Source: a virus. Taken from it: DNA of 31,991 nt. The notes beneath the pieces are model-generated. The model did not search any database, had not been told where the DNA came from, and worked only from the letters and a program-made list of their open reading frames with translations. The position numbers and the translations under genes are program-made. Below are positions 11,970 through 21,200 of this stretch, piece by piece (positions within the stretch are counted from its first letter, which is position 1; each line of letters begins with the position of its first letter). The DNA lies in IMG/VR virus record IMGVR_UViG_3300035070_000401, positions 1-31,991 of that record. One strand, 5' to 3'.

Positions 11970-12929
11970 ATGGCTATGACCACTGGTAATGTTGATCTCC
12001 TTACTCGCGGCGAAGTATGGTCTGGCGAGCTTAAGGAAATCCTACGAGACGAAATGATGGCACAGAAGTATGTGCGTATGCTTGAGGGCTTCCCTGATGG
12101 CGATACGTTCTTTATTCCTTCCATCGGGCAGGCTCAGGTTGACGACTATTCGGAAGACACCGAAGTTGCATATCGTCCACTTGACACGGGTCAGTTCACG
12201 TTTTCTGTGGACAAGTATCTGTCGTCTGCTACCTACATCACGAAGAAAGCTGAACAGGACTCCTTCTACAGTGAAGAGCTTATCTCTCGCTTTGTTCCTG
12301 AGCAGGAAAGAGCTATCATGGCTCACTTCGAAACGACGACCCTTGCTGCTGCTGACTCAGGTGTTGCAGCCAACAGTAACGAAGCTCTTGACGGTGTAGA
12401 ACATCGTTGGGCTGCTGCTGCTGGTACGATTTCGATTGAAGACTTTGCTCGTGCGCGCTTCGCTTTGAAAAGAGCTAGTGTTCCCGATCAGGCTTTGGTT
12501 GCTATTGTTGACCCATCTGTCGAGTACACGATCAACACGATCTCTAACCTCGTTAATGTCAGCAATAACCCACGGTTCGAAGGCATTGTTGCAGACGGTA
12601 TCGCCACGGGCATGACGTTCGTTAAGAACATCTATGGCTTTGACGTGTACTGCTCTAACTACCTTGCGGATGTTACTGACAATGCTCTGCCAGACCGTGA
12701 TAATTCAAATGTTGACTTCTCTTCTGACAACGGTAAGGCAAACTTGTTCTTCTCCGCTGCTCCGACTGTCACTCCCTTCGTTGGTGCGTGGCGTCAGATG
12801 CCAGAAGTTGACTACGAATATAACAAGGACTTGCAGCGTCACGAGTATGTTACGACGAGCCGTTATGGTGTTAAACTGTACCGGCCTGAGAACATGGTTC
12901 GTGTTGCTTCCAAGCCTTCTGTGGTATAA
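11970..12929 (+). CDS. Major capsid protein
   Basis: The 319-aa protein (MAMTTGNVDLLTRGEVWSGE) contains FIPSIGQAQVDDY, TFSVDKYLSSATYITKKAEQ and VDPSVEYTINTISNLVN, the pattern of HK97-fold capsid proteins in T7-like and marine podoviruses. An AGGAG ribosome-binding site 9 bases before the ATG suggests high expression. Codon use differs clearly from the neighbours: of about 17 arginines counted by eye, only about 2 are AGA and most are CGT/CGC, while terminase and portal genes use AGA/AGG heavily. That fits selection for very high translation or a separate origin. The TAATG coupling is interrupted here: there is a 42-base leader. Confidence 0.93.
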   Translation: MAMTTGNVDLLTRGEVWSGELKEILRDEMMAQKYVRMLEGFPDGDTFFIPSIGQAQVDDYSEDTEVAYRPLDTGQFTFSVDKYLSSATYITKKAEQDSFYSEELISRFVPEQERAIMAHFETTTLAAADSGVAANSNEALDGVEHRWAAAAGTISIEDFARARFALKRASVPDQALVAIVDPSVEYTINTISNLVNVSNNPRFEGIVADGIATGMTFVKNIYGFDVYCSNYLADVTDNALPDRDNSNVDFSSDNGKANLFFSAAPTVTPFVGAWRQMPEVDYEYNKDLQRHEYVTTSRYGVKLYRPENMVRVASKPSVV

Positions 12930-12946
12930 GAAAGGAGAATTAAATT

Positions 12947-13423
12947 ATGTCTTATACTAATGCAGACGGTCTGTTTGTTATCACTAACAACGCTCAAGGT
13001 GCAGCTAGAGACAATGGCCTTAACGCTCAGAACGGTGTTAAGACTATGGTCTTTGAACTTAAAGATGCAACTAAGCTAGGTACTTCTGATGTTGATCCAC
13101 AGCCGAATGATGCGTTCATTCCTGCTGGCTCTTACATCACGAAAGCCTCTTTGGTTGTCACCACGGCGTTTACCTCAGGTGGTTCCGCTACTCTGGGTAT
13201 TGGTCTTCAGCAGGCTGACGGCAGTATCATTGATGCAGATGGTATTGACGCGGCTATCGCTGTTGCTGACTTGGCTGCTAACAAAGCTGTCGTATGTAAC
13301 GGCGCTCTTGTTGGTGGCACGGCTACGGTTGGTGCGGCTAATGCGTATATGTCGGTTGTTTACGGTACTGCTGCCTTCACGGCTGGTGCTGCTAAACTGG
13401 TAATCGAATATATCGAAGTCTAA
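12947..13423 (+). CDS. Capsid-associated structural protein (possible decoration protein)
   Basis: The 158-aa product is rich in Ala, Gly, Thr and Val with a repeating strand pattern (AGSYITKASLVVTTAFTSGG, then SATLGIGLQQADGS), indicating a beta-rich virion protein. It follows the capsid gene by 17 bases with a strong AAAGGAG site and shares that gene's CGT/GCT-type codon use, so it is probably also made in large amounts. A strong hairpin follows its stop. A head decoration or fibre role is plausible; I do not recognise a named family. Confidence 0.6.
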   Translation: MSYTNADGLFVITNNAQGAARDNGLNAQNGVKTMVFELKDATKLGTSDVDPQPNDAFIPAGSYITKASLVVTTAFTSGGSATLGIGLQQADGSIIDADGIDAAIAVADLAANKAVVCNGALVGGTATVGAANAYMSVVYGTAAFTAGAAKLVIEYIEV

Positions 13424-13430
13424 AAACTAA

Positions 13431-13467
13431 GGGGAGGAGCCTCAGGGATTACTTGGGGTTCCTCCTC
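13431..13467 (+). terminator. Strong hairpin after the capsid pair (partial terminator or processing site)
   Basis: GGGGAGGAGCC (13431-13441) pairs with GGTTCCTCCTC (13457-13467) over 11 bp with two G-U pairs. Further pairing inside can extend it to about 16 bp with a 5-base loop. The following sequence (TACCTTAACTT) is not a proper T-tract, so full termination is unlikely. It more likely reduces read-through or protects the 3' end of a capsid message. Confidence 0.6.
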
Positions 13468-13488
13468 TACCTTAACTTGGAGCAGTAA

Positions 13489-13953
13489 ATGGCTAACGTA
13501 ACTCATTCCAGTCTAACAGGTGCTGACCTACACGAACCTAAAGGAGTAGAAACAGCTAACTCTGAAGACGTATATGTAGCTGACGGCTCAGGTTCAGGTT
13601 CTTGGAAAGGCCAGTCTTTACTTCTTGACCTAAAACTAACTGACATTTCAGGTTCATTCGATAGGTATGTCCCTATTCCTGTAGCCTGTAGAGTCGTGCA
13701 TATTACTACAGCACTAAGCGCAGCCATCTCAGGAAGTGACTTAGTTCTTACAGTTAAGAATGCAGCAGGAAGTTCTATGGGTACTATCACAGTAACTCAA
13801 TCAGGTTCTGCCGCAGGTGATGTTGATACGTTAACCCCTTCGTCTAATAATACCTTTGCAGTTAACACGGCTATTGAGATTGAAGGTAACGGTGGGCCTA
13901 GTTCCCATGTGGATTTAGACGTTGCAATCCTTCTTGAAAGAGTTACCTCGTAA
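13489..13953 (+). CDS. Virion structural protein with HSSLTGADLHEPKG motif
   Basis: The 154-aa protein begins MANVTHSSLTGADLHEPKGV. The THSSLTG(S/A)DLHEPKG motif recurs at the N-terminus of structural, head-fibre-like proteins in many phages. The rest is beta-rich (DISGSFDRYVPIPVACRVVH and DLVLTVKNAAGSSMGTITVT) and fits a small jelly-roll or decoration-type domain. It follows the terminator-like hairpin and overlaps the next gene by TAATG. Role: likely head fibre or decoration, or a head-tail interface protein. Confidence 0.6.
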   Translation: MANVTHSSLTGADLHEPKGVETANSEDVYVADGSGSGSWKGQSLLLDLKLTDISGSFDRYVPIPVACRVVHITTALSAAISGSDLVLTVKNAAGSSMGTITVTQSGSAAGDVDTLTPSSNNTFAVNTAIEIEGNGGPSSHVDLDVAILLERVTS

Positions 13954-14675
13954 TGAAGAAAACTCTCCTTGAGCTAGTCCAAAGTATCTTAAGTGACATG
14001 GACTCAGAGCCAGTCAACAGTATCAGTGACTCGATTGAGGCTGAGCAAATTGCATCTGTAATCGAAGACACCTATTTCAACTTTATCTCAGCTAGGGATA
14101 TACCTGAGCATAGACAGTTAATTAAGATTACGTCTCTTTCTGATAGCACTAAGCCTACTCACTTTAAGTACGTTGGCAAGGAAATCTATTGGCTTAGATA
14201 CAACATTGATGAAGCCACAGGAACTAACTACAGGGAAGTTAAGTTTATTGAACCTGGGGATTTTGTCACCCGCAATGTAGATACATCCAACACTCTAATT
14301 GTACCTGACGTTCAAGCAGGAACTGAGTTAATAATTCGAAACGACAGAATGCCTTCGTTCTATACGTCCTTTGATGATGAACACATTGTTATGGACGCCT
14401 ACAAAAGCTCAGTAGAGTCTACCCTTCAGAACAGTAAGACCCAAGCCTACGGGGTGGTATACCCTACATTCACTATCTCAGACACCTTTACACCTGACCT
14501 AGATGACACACTGTTCCCTTACTTGTTAGCTGAGTCTAAGTCAGTAGCCTTCTCATTGTTTAAGTCAGGGTCTGACCCTAAGGTAGAACAAGCAGCTAGG
14601 CGTCTTAAGTCTTACGTTCAGAATGACATGTTCAGGACTAAGAAAGAAAACGTAAGAAACAAGTACGGAAGATAA
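13953..14675 (+). CDS. Tail tubular protein A-like (head-tail adaptor)
   Basis: The 240-aa product (MKKTLLELVQSILSDMDSEP) has the pattern of T7 gp11-type tail adaptor proteins: an N-terminal helical start, VIEDTYFNFISARDIPEHRQ, then ELIIRNDRMPSFYTSFDDEH and a C-terminal helical segment with AESKSVAFSLFKSGSDPKVE. This protein forms a ring between the portal and the nozzle. The start overlaps the previous stop (TAATG). The order adaptor - small gene - nozzle - internal virion proteins supports the call. Confidence 0.82.
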   Translation: MKKTLLELVQSILSDMDSEPVNSISDSIEAEQIASVIEDTYFNFISARDIPEHRQLIKITSLSDSTKPTHFKYVGKEIYWLRYNIDEATGTNYREVKFIEPGDFVTRNVDTSNTLIVPDVQAGTELIIRNDRMPSFYTSFDDEHIVMDAYKSSVESTLQNSKTQAYGVVYPTFTISDTFTPDLDDTLFPYLLAESKSVAFSLFKSGSDPKVEQAARRLKSYVQNDMFRTKKENVRNKYGR

Positions 14676-14676
14676 C

Positions 14677-14988
14677 ATGGTAGAGTTTGAAGAAGATACA
14701 GTTAACCAAACCTGTGTCTGTAAACTAAGTAACCTAAAACAAGAGTTGACTATTCGTAAGTCTAAAGATGGTTTTATCTTCTTTGAGATTGCTGCTCCAA
14801 AAGGCAAGGTAGCCTACGAACTATCAGGTAAGTACAGTTCGATAGCTTTAGCTAAGAAAGCAGTTCAGGCTTATGACATCAACCTACCTCTTAGCCCTAC
14901 AATAAAACGCGAGCAGTTTGCACAAGACCGACTCAAACGTAAGGAAAAGAAAACTAATGCCCCAGTCTTTGAACCAGAAGGTAACTAA
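14677..14988 (+). CDS. Hypothetical 103-aa protein
   Basis: The start codon begins 1 base after the tail adaptor stop (TAACATG). The product (MVEFEEDTVNQTCVCKLSNL) has a short beta-like middle, then GKYSSIALAKKAVQAYDINL, and a charged C-terminus. Its 3' end overlaps the nozzle gene's start at 14957 by 32 bases. I recall similar small genes between tail tubular proteins A and B in marine podoviruses, without a known role. No transmembrane segment or catalytic motif is visible. Confidence 0.6.
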   Translation: MVEFEEDTVNQTCVCKLSNLKQELTIRKSKDGFIFFEIAAPKGKVAYELSGKYSSIALAKKAVQAYDINLPLSPTIKREQFAQDRLKRKEKKTNAPVFEPEGN

Positions 14989-17266
14989 CACATTTATCAA
15001 AGGTTTAATTACTGAAGCTGGTGAGCTTACTTTTCCTGCGGACGCTTCAGTTGATGAACTAAATTGTCTACTCGAAAGGGATGGAAGCAGGAAAAGAAGA
15101 GAAGGAATTGCCTTTGAACCTAACTTTGAAAACTCCTCCTTTTCGGTTAAAGACGGAGATATAGTTTCTACAGGTACTTGGACAAACGTAGCTGGGTTTC
15201 CTGAGAAGGAGTTCCTAGTAGTTCAGGTCAACAGTCATATCTACTTCTATGACAAAGCAGATGCACCTTACTCAAGTACTCAAATAAAAAATTTTTCTTG
15301 GACATCTACTGACGGTAACTTCCTTAGTCAGACTGGACAAGAATACATTAACATGCGGTCTTTTGACTACAAAAAAAGTGGTGACTTCAACGACCACAAA
15401 TGTGACTTTACGTCTATCTCAGGTATTCTAGTTATTGCACACCCTGAGACAGAAACTACAGCTATCATAGCTAAGTTAGATAACTCCACAGGGTCTGACG
15501 TTTGGAGCTTTAAGGTCGAACCAATTAGGTTTAGAACTAGAGACTTTAAGTATCTTAGCAAAAGGTCTGACCTTCTTGACCCAGTAGATGAACTAGAGGT
15601 ATCGGCTCAAAGAATTTACGACACATCTAACAGTGGTTGGTTTGGCGTAGGCAATGGTAGTGCAGCCTTAAAGACTTACCGCACAGACGAAGGACAGTTC
15701 CCTGCTCTTAACCTTTCTTGGTTTGCAGGTATTAACGCAGCAGGTGCTTTTACTACGGCTGAGTGGAAGCAGATACAAGCTGGTTCTTCTTTGATAGGTA
15801 ATGGACTAAACGTAGTTGACTTCTTTAACAGAAGCAGAAAACCCTTAGATAATGTTCCTTTGATTGCAGATGGAAGTGTTCGTAGACTACCAGATGAGTT
15901 AGCTAATGAAAAAATCTTTGATAGGTTCTCAACTGTAGCTACACTAAGTGGTAGAGTATTCTACTCAGGTCTTAACAAGGGTGGGCATGACGACAGTAAC
16001 GTAGTTCTTTTCTCAGCCGTTACTGAAGGGGCTTCTGCTAGTGTTTCTGCTGATGCTTCTAGCCTTGGTGAGTGCCTACAGAAGAATGATCCTACGTCTC
16101 AGGACTTCTCTGATTTGTTGGATGACGACGGAGGTGTAATCAGAATAGCTGAGGCTTATGGTATTCGTAAGCTACATCCGTTTAATAATAGTATCTTTGT
16201 TTTTGCTGAGAATGGTGTATGGCAGATCAAAGGTGTTGATGACGTATTCAGAGCTACAGGGTTTGCTGTCAATAAGATTTCTTCTGTTGGTCTGTTCAAT
16301 AAAGATACCTTTGTTTCTGCTGATGGTGTTCCTTTCTGGTGGAGTGATGTAGGTATTCATACTCTTGGGTTTGATGGTCAGACTTTCCAGGCTTCAGAGA
16401 ATAACATTAGCCTAAACACCATTCAGACTTTCTTCGATAAGATTAAGTCAGACCAAGCTAGGAGATGCGTGTCAGTCTTTGATCCTGTCAATAAGCGTAT
16501 CTACTGGATGTATCCAAACGAATCTGAGCCTGTACTTTCTAAGCTAAATAACTTCCTAATTCTAGACATACCTCTTCAGGCTTTCTATCCTTGGAAGATC
16601 GAAGACACAGACTCAAATACACCTGAGATTATTGGTGCTGAGTACTACACAGGTTTCTCATCTGAGGTTACTACATACAACATTGTAGATAATGACGAAG
16701 ACACAGTAGTAACCAACTCAGGTAACTTAGTCGTTAACTACAGCCAGAGATTTGTTGACACAGGTGAGCCTGCTTTGGTGTTCCTGTGCAGAGGTGGCTC
16801 AAGTCAGTTTGTAACTATGGGTTTCTTCTATGATACTGACTTTAAGGACTGGGGGGAAGCAAGCTACCTATCCTTTGCTGAGGCAGGGCATGAGTTTATG
16901 GGTGATCTTATGTTACGAAAGAATGCACCTTACATCCAAGTGTACTCCAGAGTGACTGAAACTGGTTGGGAAGGTAACGAAACAAGTGGTTATGACCCAA
17001 TCAGAGAAGGCTCATTGTTAGTTTCTTCCTTCTGGGATTTCAGTAAGACCAATACACAGCAGCAGCAAGCGTACAGGCTTAAGCCTATGCCGATTGTTAA
17101 CCCAAGTGACTTGACTGACTTTGGTTATCCTGATACAGTGGTAGATACCAGACTTAAAATTAGAGGCAGAGGTAAGTCTATGCGTCTTAGGTTTGAGTCA
17201 GAAGAAGGTAAAGACTTTCACCTACTTGGATATGGAGTTTTAAGTGCCACCAACAGAAGGTTCTAG
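14957..17266 (+). CDS. Tail tubular protein B-like (tail nozzle)
   Basis: I prefer the ATG at 14957 (769 aa, MPQSLNQKVTNTFIKGLITE) over an in-frame ATG at 14918, because AAGGA lies 11 bases upstream. The start NTFIKGLITEAGELTFPADA with NCLLERDGSRKRREG is the standard N-terminus of T7 gp12-like nozzle proteins. The beta-propeller-like body includes SGRVFYSGL, ENGVWQIKGVDDVFRATGFA, PFWWSDVGIHTLGFDGQTFQ and RIYWMYPN. It closes the tail tube distally and holds the fibres. It ends with LRFESEEGKDFHLLGYG, a typical C-terminal strand region, and overlaps the next gene by 23 bases. Confidence 0.9.
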   Translation: MPQSLNQKVTNTFIKGLITEAGELTFPADASVDELNCLLERDGSRKRREGIAFEPNFENSSFSVKDGDIVSTGTWTNVAGFPEKEFLVVQVNSHIYFYDKADAPYSSTQIKNFSWTSTDGNFLSQTGQEYINMRSFDYKKSGDFNDHKCDFTSISGILVIAHPETETTAIIAKLDNSTGSDVWSFKVEPIRFRTRDFKYLSKRSDLLDPVDELEVSAQRIYDTSNSGWFGVGNGSAALKTYRTDEGQFPALNLSWFAGINAAGAFTTAEWKQIQAGSSLIGNGLNVVDFFNRSRKPLDNVPLIADGSVRRLPDELANEKIFDRFSTVATLSGRVFYSGLNKGGHDDSNVVLFSAVTEGASASVSADASSLGECLQKNDPTSQDFSDLLDDDGGVIRIAEAYGIRKLHPFNNSIFVFAENGVWQIKGVDDVFRATGFAVNKISSVGLFNKDTFVSADGVPFWWSDVGIHTLGFDGQTFQASENNISLNTIQTFFDKIKSDQARRCVSVFDPVNKRIYWMYPNESEPVLSKLNNFLILDIPLQAFYPWKIEDTDSNTPEIIGAEYYTGFSSEVTTYNIVDNDEDTVVTNSGNLVVNYSQRFVDTGEPALVFLCRGGSSQFVTMGFFYDTDFKDWGEASYLSFAEAGHEFMGDLMLRKNAPYIQVYSRVTETGWEGNETSGYDPIREGSLLVSSFWDFSKTNTQQQQAYRLKPMPIVNPSDLTDFGYPDTVVDTRLKIRGRGKSMRLRFESEEGKDFHLLGYGVLSATNRRF

Positions 17267-17720
17267 TATTTCTTACGCAATAGAAACCTACCAAACAGTT
17301 CAAGAAGAAATGAGAACTTTAGTAGGTGAGCATTGGGAAGAGATAGCGGTAAACAAAGACAAAATAAAACTTAACCCTGATTGGGAGTCTTATGAACGTT
17401 TGTCTGATGAAGGGTACTTAGGTATCTATACTGCAAGATCAAACGGGGCTTTAGTAGGTTACTTTATCGTAGTGGCTACACCTAACATACATTACAAGGA
17501 CCATATCTTTGGTGTGAATGATGTTTTGTTTTTGCAGAAGAAGTACCGAAAAGGTTTGACAGGTGTTAAACTAATTAAATTTGCAGAAAAAGATTTGAAG
17601 GAAAAGGGTGTCTCAGTTTTAGTTATTAACACTAAAGTTCACACACCTTTTGACAAAATTCTAGAACGCATGAAGTATTCTCTAGTTGAAAGAGTCTACT
17701 CTAAGTATATAGGAGAATAG
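17244..17720 (+). CDS. GNAT-fold acetyltransferase-like protein (T7 gp13 position)
   Basis: The 158-aa product starts at a GTG (17244) with GGAG 6 bases upstream, inside the end of the nozzle gene. The sequence has the GNAT pattern: strands at NGALVGYFIVVA, a HYKDHIFGVNDVLFLQKKYR strand-turn, and the motif A region YRKGLTGVKLIKFAEKDLKE where acetyl-CoA would bind, then VLVINTKVHTPFDKILERMK. Proteins at this place between nozzle and internal virion protein B are often GNAT-like in podoviruses (T7 gp13 relatives). It may be a virion assembly factor or a real enzyme; the substrate is unknown. Confidence 0.75.
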   Translation: MPPTEGSSISYAIETYQTVQEEMRTLVGEHWEEIAVNKDKIKLNPDWESYERLSDEGYLGIYTARSNGALVGYFIVVATPNIHYKDHIFGVNDVLFLQKKYRKGLTGVKLIKFAEKDLKEKGVSVLVINTKVHTPFDKILERMKYSLVERVYSKYIGE

Positions 17721-17721
17721 T

Positions 17722-18210
17722 ATGGCAATCGTCGGAGCCGTAGCAGCAGTAGCAGGTACAGCCTTTAGTGTTGTACAGCAGCAAAAAGCAGCAGGTCAGC
17801 AGAGAAAAGCTAGACAAGCGCAGCAACGTCAACAAGAACTTCAAGCTAGAAGACAAAGAATTAGGGCTGTACGCCAACAACAGATTGCTGCGTCACAAGC
17901 TAGGGCTGGTGCTGCTGGTCTAGGCGGCTTAGAGACCTCAGGGTTCAGAGGTGGTCAAACAGCACTACAGGCTAACCTTGGGGCTGGTCTTGGGTTCTCT
18001 ACTCAGATGTCAGGCTTGAGTAGAAACATTAGTATGTTCCAGCAGAGAGCTGCGGATGCTATGGGTCTAGCTAGAATGGGTCAGGCTTTTGCTAACTTAG
18101 GTATGCAAGGTGCGTCTTTAGGTTTACAAATGGGTGGTCAACCTACTCAGGCTACCATACCTAGTATTGCTACTGGCGATTACGGCGGTATTTACAATTT
18201 AGGTTACTAA
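17722..18210 (+). CDS. Internal virion protein B-like (gp14 position)
   Basis: The 162-aa product begins with a small hydrophobic segment (MAIVGAVAAVAGTAFSVVQQ), followed by a very Gln/Arg/Ala-rich helix (residues about 20-60), a Gly-rich stretch (GAAGLGGLETSGFRGGQTAL) and a C-terminus ending IYNLGY. This is the usual layout of the small ejection protein of T7-like phages, which is released into the host envelope to form a DNA channel with the two large internal proteins. AGGAG precedes the ATG at 17722. Confidence 0.8.
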   Translation: MAIVGAVAAVAGTAFSVVQQQKAAGQQRKARQAQQRQQELQARRQRIRAVRQQQIAASQARAGAAGLGGLETSGFRGGQTALQANLGAGLGFSTQMSGLSRNISMFQQRAADAMGLARMGQAFANLGMQGASLGLQMGGQPTQATIPSIATGDYGGIYNLGY

Positions 18211-18249
18211 TTAGTAAAAACCTTTTGTAGTCTATTTAAGGAATAAAGT

Positions 18250-21200
18250 ATGCCTGAGATTGGTAATGAAGAAGAAATGGTCTTTGAAGAAATAGGTGCG
18301 ACTAGCTCAGAGCCTATACCTTTGACGCCTGAAAGATCAATGGACATTCTTGTTGCTACTGGAGAACCGTTAGAAACTTCTGAAGAAGCTAAGGCTAGTT
18401 TAGCTCCTTACTCTCAGGATGCTCTCAGAGAAGTACTAAGCTCCGCTGAAGCAGATAGACTAACCCTAGATGAAGTTCAAGCTAAAGCTATAGAACTAAG
18501 TGAAAAGCAAAGAGCCTTTGAAGAAAACCCTGACGTTGTTTTAGAACAAGCTGCTTTAGTTAATAACCCTGCTGTTAGCTCTGCTGAATCAAATTTAGCT
18601 GTTAACACTCAAAGGGCATTGGAAGAAGTCGAAGCTGCAATTACAGAAGCAAAAGAAGAAAACAGCACCGTAGGGAATATGCTTAATTTCCTAGACAGAG
18701 AACTTGTTAGGGCGGTAGTTAACCCTATTGAAGCGTTTACTGAGAGAGACACTAGGTCTACTACTGAGATCATGTCAAGAAGTCTAGGCGATCCAAAAGA
18801 CTTTTTAACTTGGTTTAAGGGCTACCTAGAAGAAAGAAAAGAAGAAGGTGTCTTTAGAAGTGGTAGCATTAGTGCGCTTGAAGCTCTTAAAGAGGAAGTA
18901 GGTAATTTAGGTTTTGACCCAAACTCAGGTTTTAAAAAGGCTTTTTCTCTTATAGACTTACCTGCCATCGGCACTGTAGCAGCCAGTGCTAAAGTAGTTG
19001 GCAAAGGTCTTCAATTAACTTCTATTATTGGTTCAAAAACTACAGTCGGTAGAGTAACAGCACTTAGAGGAGAAAGAGCTGGAGAAGAAGCTGCTGAAAC
19101 AATTCTTGAAAGGGGGCCAGACCCAGAGACAGTAGTTGGCAGAGGTGATGCTACACAAGATTTAAGTGGTTCTGAACCTGTTAGAGCTAACAATTCTAGT
19201 TTTGCACAAAAATTAACTGAGACTGCTCTTGCTAAAGAGATTGACCAATTAGATCGTAAAGGTGCCTTTGGACGTTCTGTAACTAAAGAAAAAATTGCAG
19301 AAGCAGCAGGTAAAATTATTCAAGATATTCGTGATAACACAACCAATGTAATTAGAAGTGACGCTAAGATAGTCAATGAAGGTCTAGGGAACTGGCTTGT
19401 TTCTGTAAGACTAGGTAAAGCTAAAACAGGTGATGCTTACCTTCCTATCCAAACTAAAGCTGTAAAAGAAGGTGAACGTATTGTAGCTAAACTAGCAGAC
19501 GGAACAGCAGTTAAAGCTAAAGATGAACTATCAACCTTTGGGGAAACGACAGGTACAGGTACAGGTAAAGAAGGTACTTCTAAAATTGAGTATAAAGTAC
19601 CACCCTCTGTTAAACGTGCTGCTGAGAAACTTGGGCCTACAGCTAAGGTTGTCCAACTAGACCCCGCTGATGCCTCTAAAGGTTATGTCATTGAAGTAAC
19701 AGAGCGTGTAAGCACCTTAGGTCTTCAAGATAAACTTGGCGTAGAGCTAAACTTAAAGAACGACCTAGCTAGAAGAACTGTAGGTAAACTCTTTAACAAC
19801 AGACTTATGGCTGGTGCTGCACTTAGGGACAACAGATTTCTAACTACTTTGGCTCAATTAGGTCAAGGTGGTAGGGCCGTTGTTAGGGACATTGTTAGAC
19901 CTTATGAAAAATCAATTAAGGCTCTTGACTCTAAAGGTAAGTTTACTCTTAACGCTGTGTATGCCAAGCTGAGAGATGGGGAACATGCTCATGTACGCAC
20001 AAGGTACACTGATGAGGAGTTTTTTGATGAGTACAGAAAACTACACCCTGACGGTGCTGAAGCTACTCAAAAAGAATTGGATGCTTATCACGATCTAGCT
20101 ACCGTTGAAGAGACTGCCTACTTAATTGAAACGACTAATGTCCTTCAAAGGTTCCTATCCAAAGGGTACAATAGGGCTGTTGAGGTTGCCCCAGGTGTGT
20201 TCACTCCAGCTAAGAGAATTACAAAAGCTGAACTGAAGGACTCAGACATTGTTCTTGATGTCGAAGGAAGAGTCTATGGTAGATTAAACGATGAAATTGT
20301 TTTCGGAGATTTAGCTGATGACATTCCAGTTTGGAAGCTAGACCAAGCACTACCTACAGGGCAGAGCTTTGTGGTTAACCCTACTAATGCCCGTCTTATC
20401 GACCCTACTGATGTTATGGGGTACAACCCAGGTGGTAGAAGAATAAACCCTAACGCTAAGTACTTCCTAGTGATCGGTGGGCAAGGTAAGAGAGTTAAGG
20501 CTCTTTTGTCAACCTTTTCTGAGGCAGACGCTAAAGTAGCTAAGGATCAAATGAGGGTTGTTTTAAAAGCAATCAACGAGGGTTCTTCTGACATAGATGA
20601 GATTATTAAAAGAAACAACGACTGGAACCCTGACATTCAATCTAAAGCACAGTTTGATGAGTTAGCTTTCGAACAAGGGTGGGTAAAAAATAGAGGTGAC
20701 CAGATTGAAGGTGACGTAGCCTACAGAGCTAGAGACGGTGAGATAATAGGTGGTGACTTAGACAACGCAGACCTTTGGGCTAATACCTCAGCAGAAGACT
20801 ACATTCAAAATGACATGAGAAGACAAGACAAGGTTCTTATGGACTTTGGTGGAGGTAAAACCTATAACATTGACCCTGTGTCTTCTACCTTTGCTCAGTT
20901 TGGTGACTCAGTGTTTACCTATACCAATAAAGCCTACACACAGAATGCTATGGTTGGTTGGGTCAAAGCTGCTTTACCTAAGGATGGAGTAAAAAGGTCA
21001 GAATGGTTTAAGAAGGCTGGTGGTGTAAGTGAGTCTGACTACGAAACTCTCTTTAGAAACGCTGAAGTAACTGGCACAGATGAGTTCGCTGTCCGTATGA
21101 GAGAGCTTAGAAACATTACTCTTCGTAGGCTAAACATGCAGGATGAGCCATCTAGGTTTATGGAGCAACTTGGTACTAAAACTGCTGAGTATATTTTTGA

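Noticed and set aside
14918-14956. An earlier ATG for the tail nozzle protein.
   Set aside because: The extra 13 residues (MHKTDSNVRKRKL) have no ribosome-binding site and read through the upstream gene. MPQSLNQ with AAGGA upstream matches the family start.
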